From NCBI GenBank assembly GCA_945901965.1, contig CAMDMN010000040.1, positions 1 through 11,685 on the forward strand: a stretch of 11,685 nucleotides of DNA, in the 5' to 3' direction. Below, in pieces: positions 6,160-11,530 of this stretch (position 1 is its first letter; every line of letters begins with the position of its first letter). The DNA is from Legionella genomosp. 1 (lineage in GTDB: Bacteria > Pseudomonadota > Gammaproteobacteria > Legionellales > Legionellaceae). The notes under the pieces were generated by a model. It did not search any database, was not told the DNA's origin, and saw nothing but the letters and a program-made list of their open reading frames with translations. The translations under genes and the position numbers were made by a program.

Positions 6160-7043
6160 TGCAGGTTATCTTTACACCAGAGTTTAGAATAGCTTTGCGT
6201 GATTATATTGAGTTGTGTAAGCCGCGTGTAGTCGCCTTGATGTTATTAACGGTGATAGTTGGTATGTTTCTTGCAACTCCAGGTTTAATACCTATTTCAA
6301 CGGTTTTTGCGAGCCTTTTGGGTATTGGTCTTTGTGCTTCTTCTGCTGCCGCAATTAATCATATAGTTGATAAACGTATTGATGCCTTAATGGTGCGCAC
6401 TAAAAAACGACCCGTGGCGCATGGTAGGGTTTCTGTAACTGCTGCATTATGGTTTGCATTGATCATAGGGATTTCTGGTTTAGTTTTATTAGTATATTTT
6501 GTAAATAGCCTTACAGCTGTTCTTACTTTTATTACCTTAATTGGGTATGCGGGTATTTATACGGGTTATCTTAAGCGTGCAACTTCGCAAAATATCGTAA
6601 TAGGTGGATTAGCAGGAGCTGCCCCTCCTTTATTGGGATGGACGGCAATATCTAATCAACTTGATCCACAAGCACTGCTTTTAGTCTTAATTATTTTCAC
6701 GTGGACACCACCACATTTTTGGGCTCTTGCGATTTATCGTTTTGATGACTATAAAAACGCTGAAATCCCGATGTTGCCAGTTACGCATGGAATTATGCAT
6801 ACTAAACTTAATATATTGCTATATACCATTTTGTTGGTGGTCGTAACTTTATTACCTTTTATCGTTAAGATGAGTGGTTTATTTTATTTAGTTGGGGCAA
6901 TTTTATTAGGATTAAGATTTTTATATTGGGCAATAGTATTATATCGCAGTGAAGAGGCTGCTGATGCTATGCGTACTTTTAGGTTCTCTATTGTTTATTT
7001 AATGCTGCTATTTGTATTTTTATTGATTGATCATTATTTGTAA
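6159..7043 (+). CDS. ctaB: Protoheme IX farnesyltransferase (heme O synthase)
   Basis: Inner-membrane UbiA-type prenyltransferase that adds farnesyl to the vinyl group of protoheme, making heme O for CtaA. The 294-residue form shows the first Asp-rich motif NHIVDKRIDALMVRTKKRP (67-85), the second conserved region YTGYLKRATSQNIVIGG followed by AGAAPPLLGW, and WTPPHFWALAIYRFDDY. Start choice: an upstream ATG at 6144 is in frame but lacks a ribosome binding site. GGAG at 6146-6149 is correctly spaced for ATG 6159, which overlaps the ctaA stop as TAATG. This implies translational coupling, as expected for enzymes acting in sequence. About nine hydrophobic helices are visible. Confidence 0.96.
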   Translation: MQVIFTPEFRIALRDYIELCKPRVVALMLLTVIVGMFLATPGLIPISTVFASLLGIGLCASSAAAINHIVDKRIDALMVRTKKRPVAHGRVSVTAALWFALIIGISGLVLLVYFVNSLTAVLTFITLIGYAGIYTGYLKRATSQNIVIGGLAGAAPPLLGWTAISNQLDPQALLLVLIIFTWTPPHFWALAIYRFDDYKNAEIPMLPVTHGIMHTKLNILLYTILLVVVTLLPFIVKMSGLFYLVGAILLGLRFLYWAIVLYRSEEAADAMRTFRFSIVYLMLLFVFLLIDHYL

Positions 7044-7052
7044 GGGGATATA

Positions 7053-7703
7053 ATGCTTCAGAAAAAAGGTGGAATTAGAATTACCGTTTTAAGTTTAAGC
7101 GTTTTTGTCATCGCTTTGTTCGGGTTATTTATTTCGCAACATCAAATTTTGTATAAAAAACAAGATTTGAGTCAATTTCATGGCACGCTATTGCAAAAAC
7201 CACGTAATTTAAGTGAATTTGCGCTATTAGGTAGTGATAATCAGCCTTTTAATAATGCAAGCCTTCAAGGGCGTTGGACGATGGCGTTTTTTGGTTTTAC
7301 AAGTTGTGGCTCAATTTGCCCGACTACCATGGCTGAATTATCTAAAATGTATAATTTATTAGAGTCTAAGGGACAGAAATCTTTACCAAATATAGTAATG
7401 ATTTCACTTGATCCAAAACGAGATACATTAGATAAATTAGCTAGTTATGTAAAAGCATTTCATCCTAGTTTTTATGGTGCGTCTGGTGATGAAATATCAC
7501 TTAATAAATTGACGGCGGAATTTGGCATAGCTTATGAAAAAATTGCTAAAAAGGATAGTGCAAATTCAAAGGATTATGATATTGAGCATACGGGTACTCT
7601 AATCCTTTTAAATCCAAAAGGTGAGATAGCGGCGTTTTTCACTACACCTCATAATGCTTCATTATTAGCTGAAGATTATATGATGTTGGATCAAAATACT
7701 TAA
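7053..7703 (+). CDS. SCO1/SenC family copper chaperone
   Basis: A 216-residue membrane-anchored thioredoxin-fold protein with a helix at about 8-28 and the rest periplasmic. The copper-binding motif is FTSCGSICP (Cys85 and Cys89, CxxxC), with the distal ligand His179 in DIEHTGTLILLNPKG. SLDPKRDT (118-125) is also a family signature. The family delivers copper to, or reduces, the CuA site of cytochrome oxidase subunit II. AAGGGGA overlaps the ctaB stop and gives an excellent ribosome binding site 5 nt before the ATG, so it belongs to the same operon. The copper ligands are all intact. Confidence 0.95.
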   Translation: MLQKKGGIRITVLSLSVFVIALFGLFISQHQILYKKQDLSQFHGTLLQKPRNLSEFALLGSDNQPFNNASLQGRWTMAFFGFTSCGSICPTTMAELSKMYNLLESKGQKSLPNIVMISLDPKRDTLDKLASYVKAFHPSFYGASGDEISLNKLTAEFGIAYEKIAKKDSANSKDYDIEHTGTLILLNPKGEIAAFFTTPHNASLLAEDYMMLDQNT

Positions 7704-7738
7704 CTGTGGTAAATAATTATTCAAAGGTAAATTAAATT

Positions 7739-8644
7739 ATGAGAATTGCAATTTTAGCGACTAATCCCTCTTTGTATTCGCATAAGCGTTTGCGACAAGC
7801 GGGAGAGGATGCGGGGCATGATGTACAAATTATTAATCCGCTATATTGCTATATGAATGTGGCGGCTTCTTGTCCTAAAATACATTATCGAGGTGGTCCA
7901 TTACCATTTTATGATGCAATAATCCCGCGCATTGGCGCATCAAATACTTTCTATGGTACGGCAGTATTAAGGCATTTAGAAACAATGGGGATTTATACAT
8001 TAAATGAATCTATAGCCATTTCACGTTCACGAGATAAATTTAGATCATTACAGTTATTGGCGCGTAAAGGGATCCCCATGCCATTAACTAGTTTTGCGCA
8101 ATCGCCTGATAATACCGAAGATCTTATTCGCATGGTAGGCGGCGCTCCTTTAGTTATAAAACTTTTGGAAGGTACTCAAGGAAAGGGCGTAATGTTAGCT
8201 GATAGTCATCAATCAGCGGTAAGTATTATAAATGCATTTAAAGAAATGCATGCCAATATATTGGTGCAAGAGTTTATTCAAGAGTCAAAAGGTACTGACA
8301 TACGTTGTTTGGTTATTGATGGAAAAGTAGTCGCTGCGATGAAGCGCCAAGCTAAAGAGGGAGAGTTCCGTGCTAATGTTCATCAAGGTGGAACTGCTCT
8401 AAAAGTTAAATTAACCCCTCTGGAAAGAGCAATAGCTATAGCTGCTGCAAAAACAATGGGTCTTAAAGTAGCTGGTGTTGATTTATTACGTTCAAATAAT
8501 GGTCCACTAGTTTTGGAGATTAATTCATCTCCAGGTCTTGAAGGAATTGAGACGACTACGCAAATAGATATCGCTGGTAAAATTATCAAATATATTGAAA
8601 ATAATGCCAAGCCTACTAGTATGAATAAACGTTTTCAGGGGTAA
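7739..8644 (+). CDS. rimK: ATP-grasp alpha-L-glutamate ligase, ribosomal protein S6 modification protein
   Basis: Adds glutamate residues to the C-terminus of ribosomal protein S6. At 301 residues it has essentially the length of E. coli RimK, and the nucleotide and metal positions fall at the same numbers: Lys100, Lys141, Asp187, Arg211, then Asp248 (VAGVDLL) and Glu260/Asn262 (LVLEINSSPGLEG). The glycine-rich ATP loop is GTQGKGV (145-151). The N-terminal region MRIAILATNPSLYSHKRL is typical. AAAGG at 7723-7727 is 11 nt upstream, rather long spacing. The 35-bp gap after the SCO gene has no terminator, so read-through from the oxidase operon is likely. It has no obvious functional link to oxidase assembly. 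No RimK-associated protease gene follows, and I see no clear terminator after it. Confidence 0.96.
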   Translation: MRIAILATNPSLYSHKRLRQAGEDAGHDVQIINPLYCYMNVAASCPKIHYRGGPLPFYDAIIPRIGASNTFYGTAVLRHLETMGIYTLNESIAISRSRDKFRSLQLLARKGIPMPLTSFAQSPDNTEDLIRMVGGAPLVIKLLEGTQGKGVMLADSHQSAVSIINAFKEMHANILVQEFIQESKGTDIRCLVIDGKVVAAMKRQAKEGEFRANVHQGGTALKVKLTPLERAIAIAAAKTMGLKVAGVDLLRSNNGPLVLEINSSPGLEGIETTTQIDIAGKIIKYIENNAKPTSMNKRFQG

Positions 8645-8951
8645 AAATTCAGGAACGTTAAAAAATTAAAGCAGGTTTTGTCCTTGGCCTAATGTCACTA
8701 GCCTAAACGGCGTCATGAATAAATATACGTCTTTGCGAGCGTTAGCGAAACAATCTAGTGGCCTTAAATGACTCTGGATTGCTTAGCTAACGCGGCTGCT
8801 AAGGAAAAAATAACTTAAGCCGCTCTTCTAAGTCCAGCAGCTTGTCTCTAGATCTATAGATCTTTCTGCTACAAATTAAAGAGTTAATCTATCCTTCCTT
8901 CAAGTCTTGATGGCAGCTATGGGTAAACGCAAGATTATTTAACAATTCCAA
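8645..8951. other. Gene-free spacer with degenerate repeat and a 14-bp palindrome
   Basis: This 307-bp stretch has no credible open frame on either strand. It holds a decayed family B palindromic repeat (8729-8793). AGATCTATAGATCT at 8850-8863 is a perfect 14-bp palindrome, itself bracketed by AGCAG (8836-8840) and CTGCT (8866-8870). No T-tract terminator is evident for rimK on the plus strand or for the regulator gene arriving on the minus strand. Confidence 0.6.
8729..8793. repeat. Degenerate palindromic repeat of the GCGAAGCAATCCAGTGGCC type (family B, copy 1)
   Basis: GCGTTAGCGAAACAATCTAG (about 8739-8758) is inverted against CTGGATTGCTTAGCTAACGC (about 8774-8793), with 17 of 20 pairs matching. 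The central AGTGGCCTTAA is shared with the copy at 9317-9403. The right terminal CAATGACG is missing. An extra CGTCAT with about 13 spacer bases lies just left (8711-8728), suggesting small rearrangements in an old copy. Confidence 0.75.
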
Positions 8952-9191
8952 CTAATTTTGACGCTTCTCACTTTTACCTAATAGCCAATCAACATTCACT
9001 TCTAATTCATTAGCCAGTAATAAAAGCAAAGGTGGCTCAACGCCTGTATTACCATTTAATATGGCTTCAGCTTTAAAGCGTGGAATTTTAATTAACTTAG
9101 CTAAAATTTCAATACGCTCATCATTGCGCAGAGGCACCCCAATTTCATCTAATTCTTTATTAAGGCGCTCAGAAAATTCTTTATTACTCAT
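8952..9191 (-). CDS. Small Cro/CI-type helix-turn-helix transcriptional regulator
   Basis: A 79-residue protein that is essentially a single DNA-binding domain. Residues about 26-72 follow the HTH_3 pattern: RIEILAKLIKIP (first helix), RFKAEAILNG (turn and recognition helix), then PPLLLLLANELEVNVDWLLG, the classic ending in which the last helix carries DWLL. No sensor or oligomerisation domain follows. AGGAG at 9197-9201 is well placed, so the start is secure. The gene is isolated, flanked by two family B repeat copies, and a MITE-like element is inserted just upstream of its promoter. The target is unknown. Phage-repressor or antitoxin-like roles are possible, but I see no phage genes or partner toxin. 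Similar short HTH proteins are, from memory, common in Legionellales chromosomes. Confidence 0.85.
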   Translation of the reverse strand: MSNKEFSERLNKELDEIGVPLRNDERIEILAKLIKIPRFKAEAILNGNTGVEPPLLLLLANELEVNVDWLLGKSEKRQN

Positions 9192-9233
9192 GTTATCTCC
9201 TATGGGATTTGATTTTTATCACCCAATACATTT

Positions 9234-9261
9234 GGTATAGCATAAAATTACAAATTTACAA
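9234..9261 (-). promoter_or_regulatory. Candidate promoter of the HTH regulator gene
   Basis: On the minus strand TTGTAA (9261-9256) and an extended -10 TGCTATACC (9242-9234) are separated by 16 bp. The predicted start would be near 9227, giving a leader of about 35 nt before ATG 9191. The -35 hexamer overlaps the left 9-bp target duplication of the inserted element at 9269-9444. Confidence 0.4.
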
Positions 9262-9268
9262 GTTGACT
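9260..9268. repeat. Left 9-bp target site duplication of the MITE-like element
   Basis: AAGTTGACT here is repeated exactly at 9445-9453, directly outside the right terminal inverted repeat. One A (9269) separates this copy from the left terminal repeat, so the true duplication could also be counted as 8 bp. Confidence 0.75.
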
Positions 9269-9444
9269 ACAGGGCAAACGCATCTAAATTTTTAACATTA
9301 TTTATGTTTTAAAACCCGTCATTACGAGCGTAAGCGAAGCAATCCAGTGGCCTTAAGGTTCACGCAAAGGTCGCTAGATTGCTTCACTTTATTAACAATG
9401 ACGACATGCAGTTTATATTTAGGTCACAAGATTCGTTTGCCCTG
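9269..9444. mobile_element. MITE-like non-autonomous insertion element, about 176 bp
   Basis: Terminal inverted repeats are CAGGGCAAACGCATC (9270-9284) and GATTCGTTTGCCCTG (9430-9444), matching at 14 of 15 positions. They are flanked by AAGTTGACT direct repeats (9260-9268 and 9445-9453). Short length, no transposase, terminal inverted repeats and a target duplication fit a miniature element mobilised in trans. Ends beginning CAGGG and an 8-9 bp duplication recall ISAs1-type elements as I remember them, but no parent element is in the window. A complete family B palindrome (9317-9403) makes up its centre. It separates a coding-like remnant on the right from the promoter of the HTH gene on the left. 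Confidence 0.75.
9317..9403. repeat. Palindromic repeat, family B copy 2, nested in the MITE-like element
   Basis: It starts CGTCATTACGAGCGTAAGCG (9317-9336), continues GAAGCAATCCAGTGGCC, and ends with CTAGATTGCTTC (9374-9385) and CAATGACG (9396-9403). The outer ends (CGTCATT and AATGACG) and the inner arms (GAAGCAATC and GATTGCTTC) are complementary, while the segments between them have diverged. Over 23 bases around GCAATCCAGTGGCCTTAA it matches copy 1 at 21 positions. Confidence 0.85.
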
Positions 9445-9453
9445 AAGTTGACT
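9445..9453. repeat. Right 9-bp target site duplication of the MITE-like element
   Basis: AAGTTGACT, identical to 9260-9268, begins at the base after the right terminal inverted repeat. Confidence 0.75.
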
Positions 9454-9588
9454 GGGTACAATTGGCACTGTGAAATACATGAGCAGAAAATCCGAACCAT
9501 GACCATCAGTAAGCGGAACAGTTAAATCACCAACGACATCTATTTTTAATTTACTTACTCTTAAGTGGAGCCATGCCCAGGCCCTGTA
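9445..9588 (-). pseudogene. Coding-like remnant without a start, ended by the MITE-like insertion
   Basis: One minus-strand frame is open from 9588 down to a TGA at 9424-9426 inside the inserted element. It reads plausibly as protein, for example KLKIDVVGDLTVPLTDG and then MYFTVPIVPSQ, with more GC-rich codons (GTC, CCG, CTG, CTC) than the neighbouring genes. It has no ATG near its beginning. If the inserted element and one target copy are removed, the frame reads VPSQLVNL and then stops at the TAA at 9256-9258. The insertion therefore would have hit the last codons of an older gene. I do not recognise the family. The open frame could also be chance. Confidence 0.3.
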
Positions 9589-9701
9589 TTATCTTGATTA
9601 ACTTCACTATGAGATTTTCTATCTTTCATATCTTTAATAAGATCTGGATTATCTCGTCCCCATTGTTGTATTTCCTGAGGTCTTAATGTAATAGCAGGCA
9701 T
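9561..9701 (-). CDS. Hypothetical small hydrophilic protein, 46 residues
   Basis: A minus-strand frame from ATG 9701 to TAA 9561. The product begins MPAITLRPQEIQQWGRDNPD and is charged and soluble. It has a helical-looking core DLIKDMKDRK, a polar Asn/Gln stretch, and ends GPGHGST; no signal peptide or membrane segment. A perfect TATAAT at 9725-9730 on the same strand would start a transcript about 17 nt before the ATG. The ribosome binding site is weak (GGTGA, 6 nt upstream). A coding-like stretch in another frame overlaps its end and continues leftward, so this may be the 5' part of a frameshifted longer gene. I do not recognise it, and no function is assigned. Confidence 0.42.
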   Translation of the reverse strand: MPAITLRPQEIQQWGRDNPDLIKDMKDRKSHSEVNQDNTGPGHGST

Positions 9702-9724
9702 ACCAATCACCACAAAGTTTAATT

Positions 9725-9730
9725 ATTATA
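9725..9730 (-). promoter_or_regulatory. Candidate -10 for the 46-codon small ORF
   Basis: The minus strand reads TATAAT here, with TGGCAA 16 bp upstream as a poor -35. The position is right for a short leader to the ATG at 9701. The surrounding sequence is very AT-rich, so a chance match is possible. Confidence 0.35.
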
Positions 9731-9945
9731 TTTAAAGTTTAGTATATTGCCATGTGTATTCAAGTAAAATAGAAAAAAATGTTGTAGTAAAATGAAAATA
9801 TCAAATCATGCTATGTGATAATCTGTTATCGATTATTATATGTGGCGAGATTTATTTTGTTTTCTGAAGATCCTTTATTGCAGAAGTGGGTAACCCACAT
9901 ATAGAGAGAAGATTTTTAAATAAAACAGCAGGCTTAAAGAAAATT
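9731..9945. other. AT-rich spacer without a gene
   Basis: No credible coding frame or RNA gene is visible. Two short inverted repeats are present: ATAATC and GATTAT around a 7-nt loop near 9820-9838, and GTGGGT-A-ACCCAC at 9886-9898. Neither is followed by a T tract. I see nothing else here. Confidence 0.5.
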
Positions 9946-9984
9946 GTAGGTTGGGCATCGCCATTAGGTCTTGGCCCAACTTAC
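9946..9984. repeat. GTAGGTTGGGC palindromic repeat, longer copy (family C)
   Basis: GTAGGTTGGGC (9946-9956) is inverted against GCCCAACTTAC (9974-9984) with one mismatch, around a 17-nt loop. It begins 7 bp beyond the hemH stop codon. On the hemH strand the hairpin is followed by AATTTTCTTT, so it may serve as a Rho-independent-like terminator or 3' stabiliser for the hemH mRNA. It shares its arms with the compact copy at 3585-3612. Confidence 0.75.
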
Positions 9985-9990
9985 GACAAC

Positions 9991-10998
9991 TTATTTGTCT
10001 ATATTAAAGGTGCACCCAGTTATATCAATAATTGCATTAATCCAGATTTCATTATCATTAAGACAAGGAGCTAAAGTTAATTCTTTGCCGCCTAAGGCAA
10101 GCCATTGCTCTTTAAGTCTTATGCCAATTTCCTCGATAGTTTCTAAGCAATCAGCAACAAAAGAAGGGCAGATAACTAATAGGCTTTTTATTCCTTTTTT
10201 TATTAAATCTTCTAATATTTTATCTGTATATGGCTTTATCCATGGTGTTTTTCCAAACCTTGATTGAAATGCTGTACTATATGTCTCAGATTTTAAGCCA
10301 ATTGCTTTAGCAATTAAATTTGTTGTTTCCATGCATTGGGCGCGATAGCAACCTTTATCATTAGTGTTAGTAGACGGACAGCTAGTTGTACAAACTTTTT
10401 CGCATCCAATTTTATGCAGATGATTTTCAGGTATTCCATGATAGCTAAATAATATGTGTTCATGATCTTTAATAAGCGGCTTTAAAATTTCAACTTCTGC
10501 ATTAATAAAGCTTGGGTGTGAGTGAAAGTCTCTAATTAGATGTAGAGAAGGGATTAGCTCCTTAGTACTTAAAAGTCCTAGAGTTTTTTCAATTGATGAT
10601 CCTGTCGCTGCTGACGAATATTGTGGATAGAGAGGAAGAATTGTAATAGTTTCACAATGTTGTAATTCAATTAGGGCTTTTTCAATACTTGGGTTTCCAT
10701 AGCGCATACCTAGAGCTACTTTATAATGAGGTTTTAGCTTTTTTTGTAATTTGGCGCTTAAATTTTTGCTATGGATGCTTAATGGTGAGCCTTCTTTCTG
10801 CCAAATAGCTTGGTACGCGTGAGCTGAGCGATGCGATCTAAAAGGTAGTATTATACAATACAGCAAAAGATAACGCAGTGGCGCCGGCAAATTAATTACG
10901 CGCCGGTCGCTAAGAAATTCACGAAGATAGCGTCTAACAGAAGCCGTGGTCGCTTTATCTGGTGTGCCAAGATTAATTAATAATAAACCATGTTTCAT
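9991..10998 (-). CDS. hemH: Ferrochelatase with internal cysteine-rich insert
   Basis: Inserts ferrous iron into protoporphyrin IX, the last step of protoheme synthesis, at the inner face of the membrane. The 335-residue protein starts MKHGLLLINLGTPD, as in the family, and contains LPLYPQYSSAATGS (121-134). The catalytic SYHGIP has His187, and DCLETIEEI has Glu286. Immediately after the His motif is a cluster Cys199-x3-Cys203-x3-Cys207-x9-Cys217-x4-Cys222. Some bacterial ferrochelatases carry a [2Fe-2S] cluster on internal cysteines, and this insert is a candidate for that; E. coli HemH lacks it. No Shine-Dalgarno is visible before the ATG. A candidate promoter with a palindrome over its -10 lies upstream. 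The product feeds CtaB and CtaA, encoded in the operon at 5164-7043. Confidence 0.96.
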   Translation of the reverse strand: MKHGLLLINLGTPDKATTASVRRYLREFLSDRRVINLPAPLRYLLLYCIILPFRSHRSAHAYQAIWQKEGSPLSIHSKNLSAKLQKKLKPHYKVALGMRYGNPSIEKALIELQHCETITILPLYPQYSSAATGSSIEKTLGLLSTKELIPSLHLIRDFHSHPSFINAEVEILKPLIKDHEHILFSYHGIPENHLHKIGCEKVCTTSCPSTNTNDKGCYRAQCMETTNLIAKAIGLKSETYSTAFQSRFGKTPWIKPYTDKILEDLIKKGIKSLLVICPSFVADCLETIEEIGIRLKEQWLALGGKELTLAPCLNDNEIWINAIIDITGCTFNIDK

Positions 10999-11028
10999 AT
11001 GATCAAATCATAAACGTTGAATGTACGA

Positions 11029-11058
11029 TATGATATATCATAGCTAACATTAAGCCAA
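11029..11058 (-). promoter_or_regulatory. Candidate hemH promoter with a 14-bp palindrome over the -10
   Basis: On the minus strand TTGGCT (11058-11053) and TATCAT (11035-11030) are 17 bp apart. The -10 lies inside the perfect palindrome TATGATATATCATA (11029-11042), which could be an operator. The expected start is near 11023, giving a leader of about 25 nt. The palindrome resembles a Fur half-site pair (ATGAT...ATCAT), but its spacing is one base longer than the classical Fur box. Confidence 0.45.
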
Positions 11059-11084
11059 ATCTAGCTACAGCAGATAATTTTTAT

Positions 11085-11321
11085 TTAAGCTATAGCTTCT
11101 TCTGCTGAGTCTATATTTTCAACTGATTTAACATTGGCAGCATGTACACCGCGTTCGCCTTTACCAGCATCAAATTCAACAATTTGCCCAGCAACAAGAG
11201 TTTTGTACCCTGTGCCTTCTATAGCTGAAAAGTGAACGAATATATCTTCACCGCCACCTTCAGGAATAATAAATCCCCAGCCCTTAGCATTGTTAAACCA
11301 TTTTACTTCGCCTTTAGCCAT
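11085..11321 (-). CDS. CspA-family cold-shock-domain protein
   Basis: A 78-residue single-stranded nucleic-acid binding protein with the OB-fold cold-shock domain filling residues 1-67. It has KWFN at 7-10, RNP1 KGWGFI (13-18) and RNP2 DIFVHF (26-31), with aromatic binding residues Trp8, Trp15, Phe17, Phe28, His30 and Phe31 in place. It acts as an RNA chaperone in the cytoplasm, often in cold or stationary phase. An acidic tail of about 10 residues (ENIDSAEEAIA) extends beyond the usual domain end. Translation should be strong: AAGGAGG at 11326-11332 is a perfect Shine-Dalgarno. It lies upstream of hemH on the same strand with an 86-bp gap, and no clear terminator separates them. Confidence 0.97.
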   Translation of the reverse strand: MAKGEVKWFNNAKGWGFIIPEGGGEDIFVHFSAIEGTGYKTLVAGQIVEFDAGKGERGVHAANVKSVENIDSAEEAIA

Positions 11322-11530
11322 GATTCCTCCTTAACATCATTTGAGATCTAAATAACTGCATTTATCCTTAAACGCCATAAACTAAAAAATCAGTTCTAAT
11401 AACAACATAACCTAAAATAGATTTAATTCTCAATAGATTTTTATAAAAAATCGAAATAATATGGAAAATTATTCGTAAAAATCGTATTTTATGAACAGGT
11501 TACGATTATTTATTTTATTAAGGGTAATAA
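11322..11530. other. Divergent regulatory region between the cold-shock gene and an exported-protein gene
   Basis: 209 bp of very AT-rich sequence serve two divergent genes. For the cold-shock gene (minus strand) TTGAGA with TATGTT 18 bp downstream (about 11401-11430) is a weak promoter candidate that would give a leader of about 75 nt; cspA-type genes often have long leaders. Near the plus-strand gene, AATCGTA (11480-11486) and TACGATT (11501-11507) form a 7-bp inverted repeat 24 bp before its ATG, a possible operator or hairpin. No confident plus-strand promoter is visible. Confidence 0.4.

Noticed and set aside
8383..8610. Minus-strand open frame of 75 codons
   Set aside because: It lies entirely antisense within rimK, whose catalytic and metal residues are encoded exactly here.
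8952..9191. HTH protein as the antitoxin of a toxin-antitoxin pair or a prophage repressor
   Set aside because: No partner toxin frame or phage gene is next to it; the neighbours are repeats and spacer sequence.
8645..9990. CRISPR array or integron-like repeat array
   Set aside because: The repeats are few, irregularly spaced, palindromic and of different families. There are no regular spacers and no cas or integrase genes.
9886..10267. Two plus-strand open frames (9886-10074 and 9971-10267)
   Set aside because: They run across a palindromic repeat and antisense to the end of hemH, with no ribosome binding sites or domain features.
11029..11042. Classical Fur box at hemH
   Set aside because: The half-sites ATGAT and ATCAT are separated by two bases rather than one, and the flanking GATA/TATC bases are absent. 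It is kept only as a generic operator candidate.
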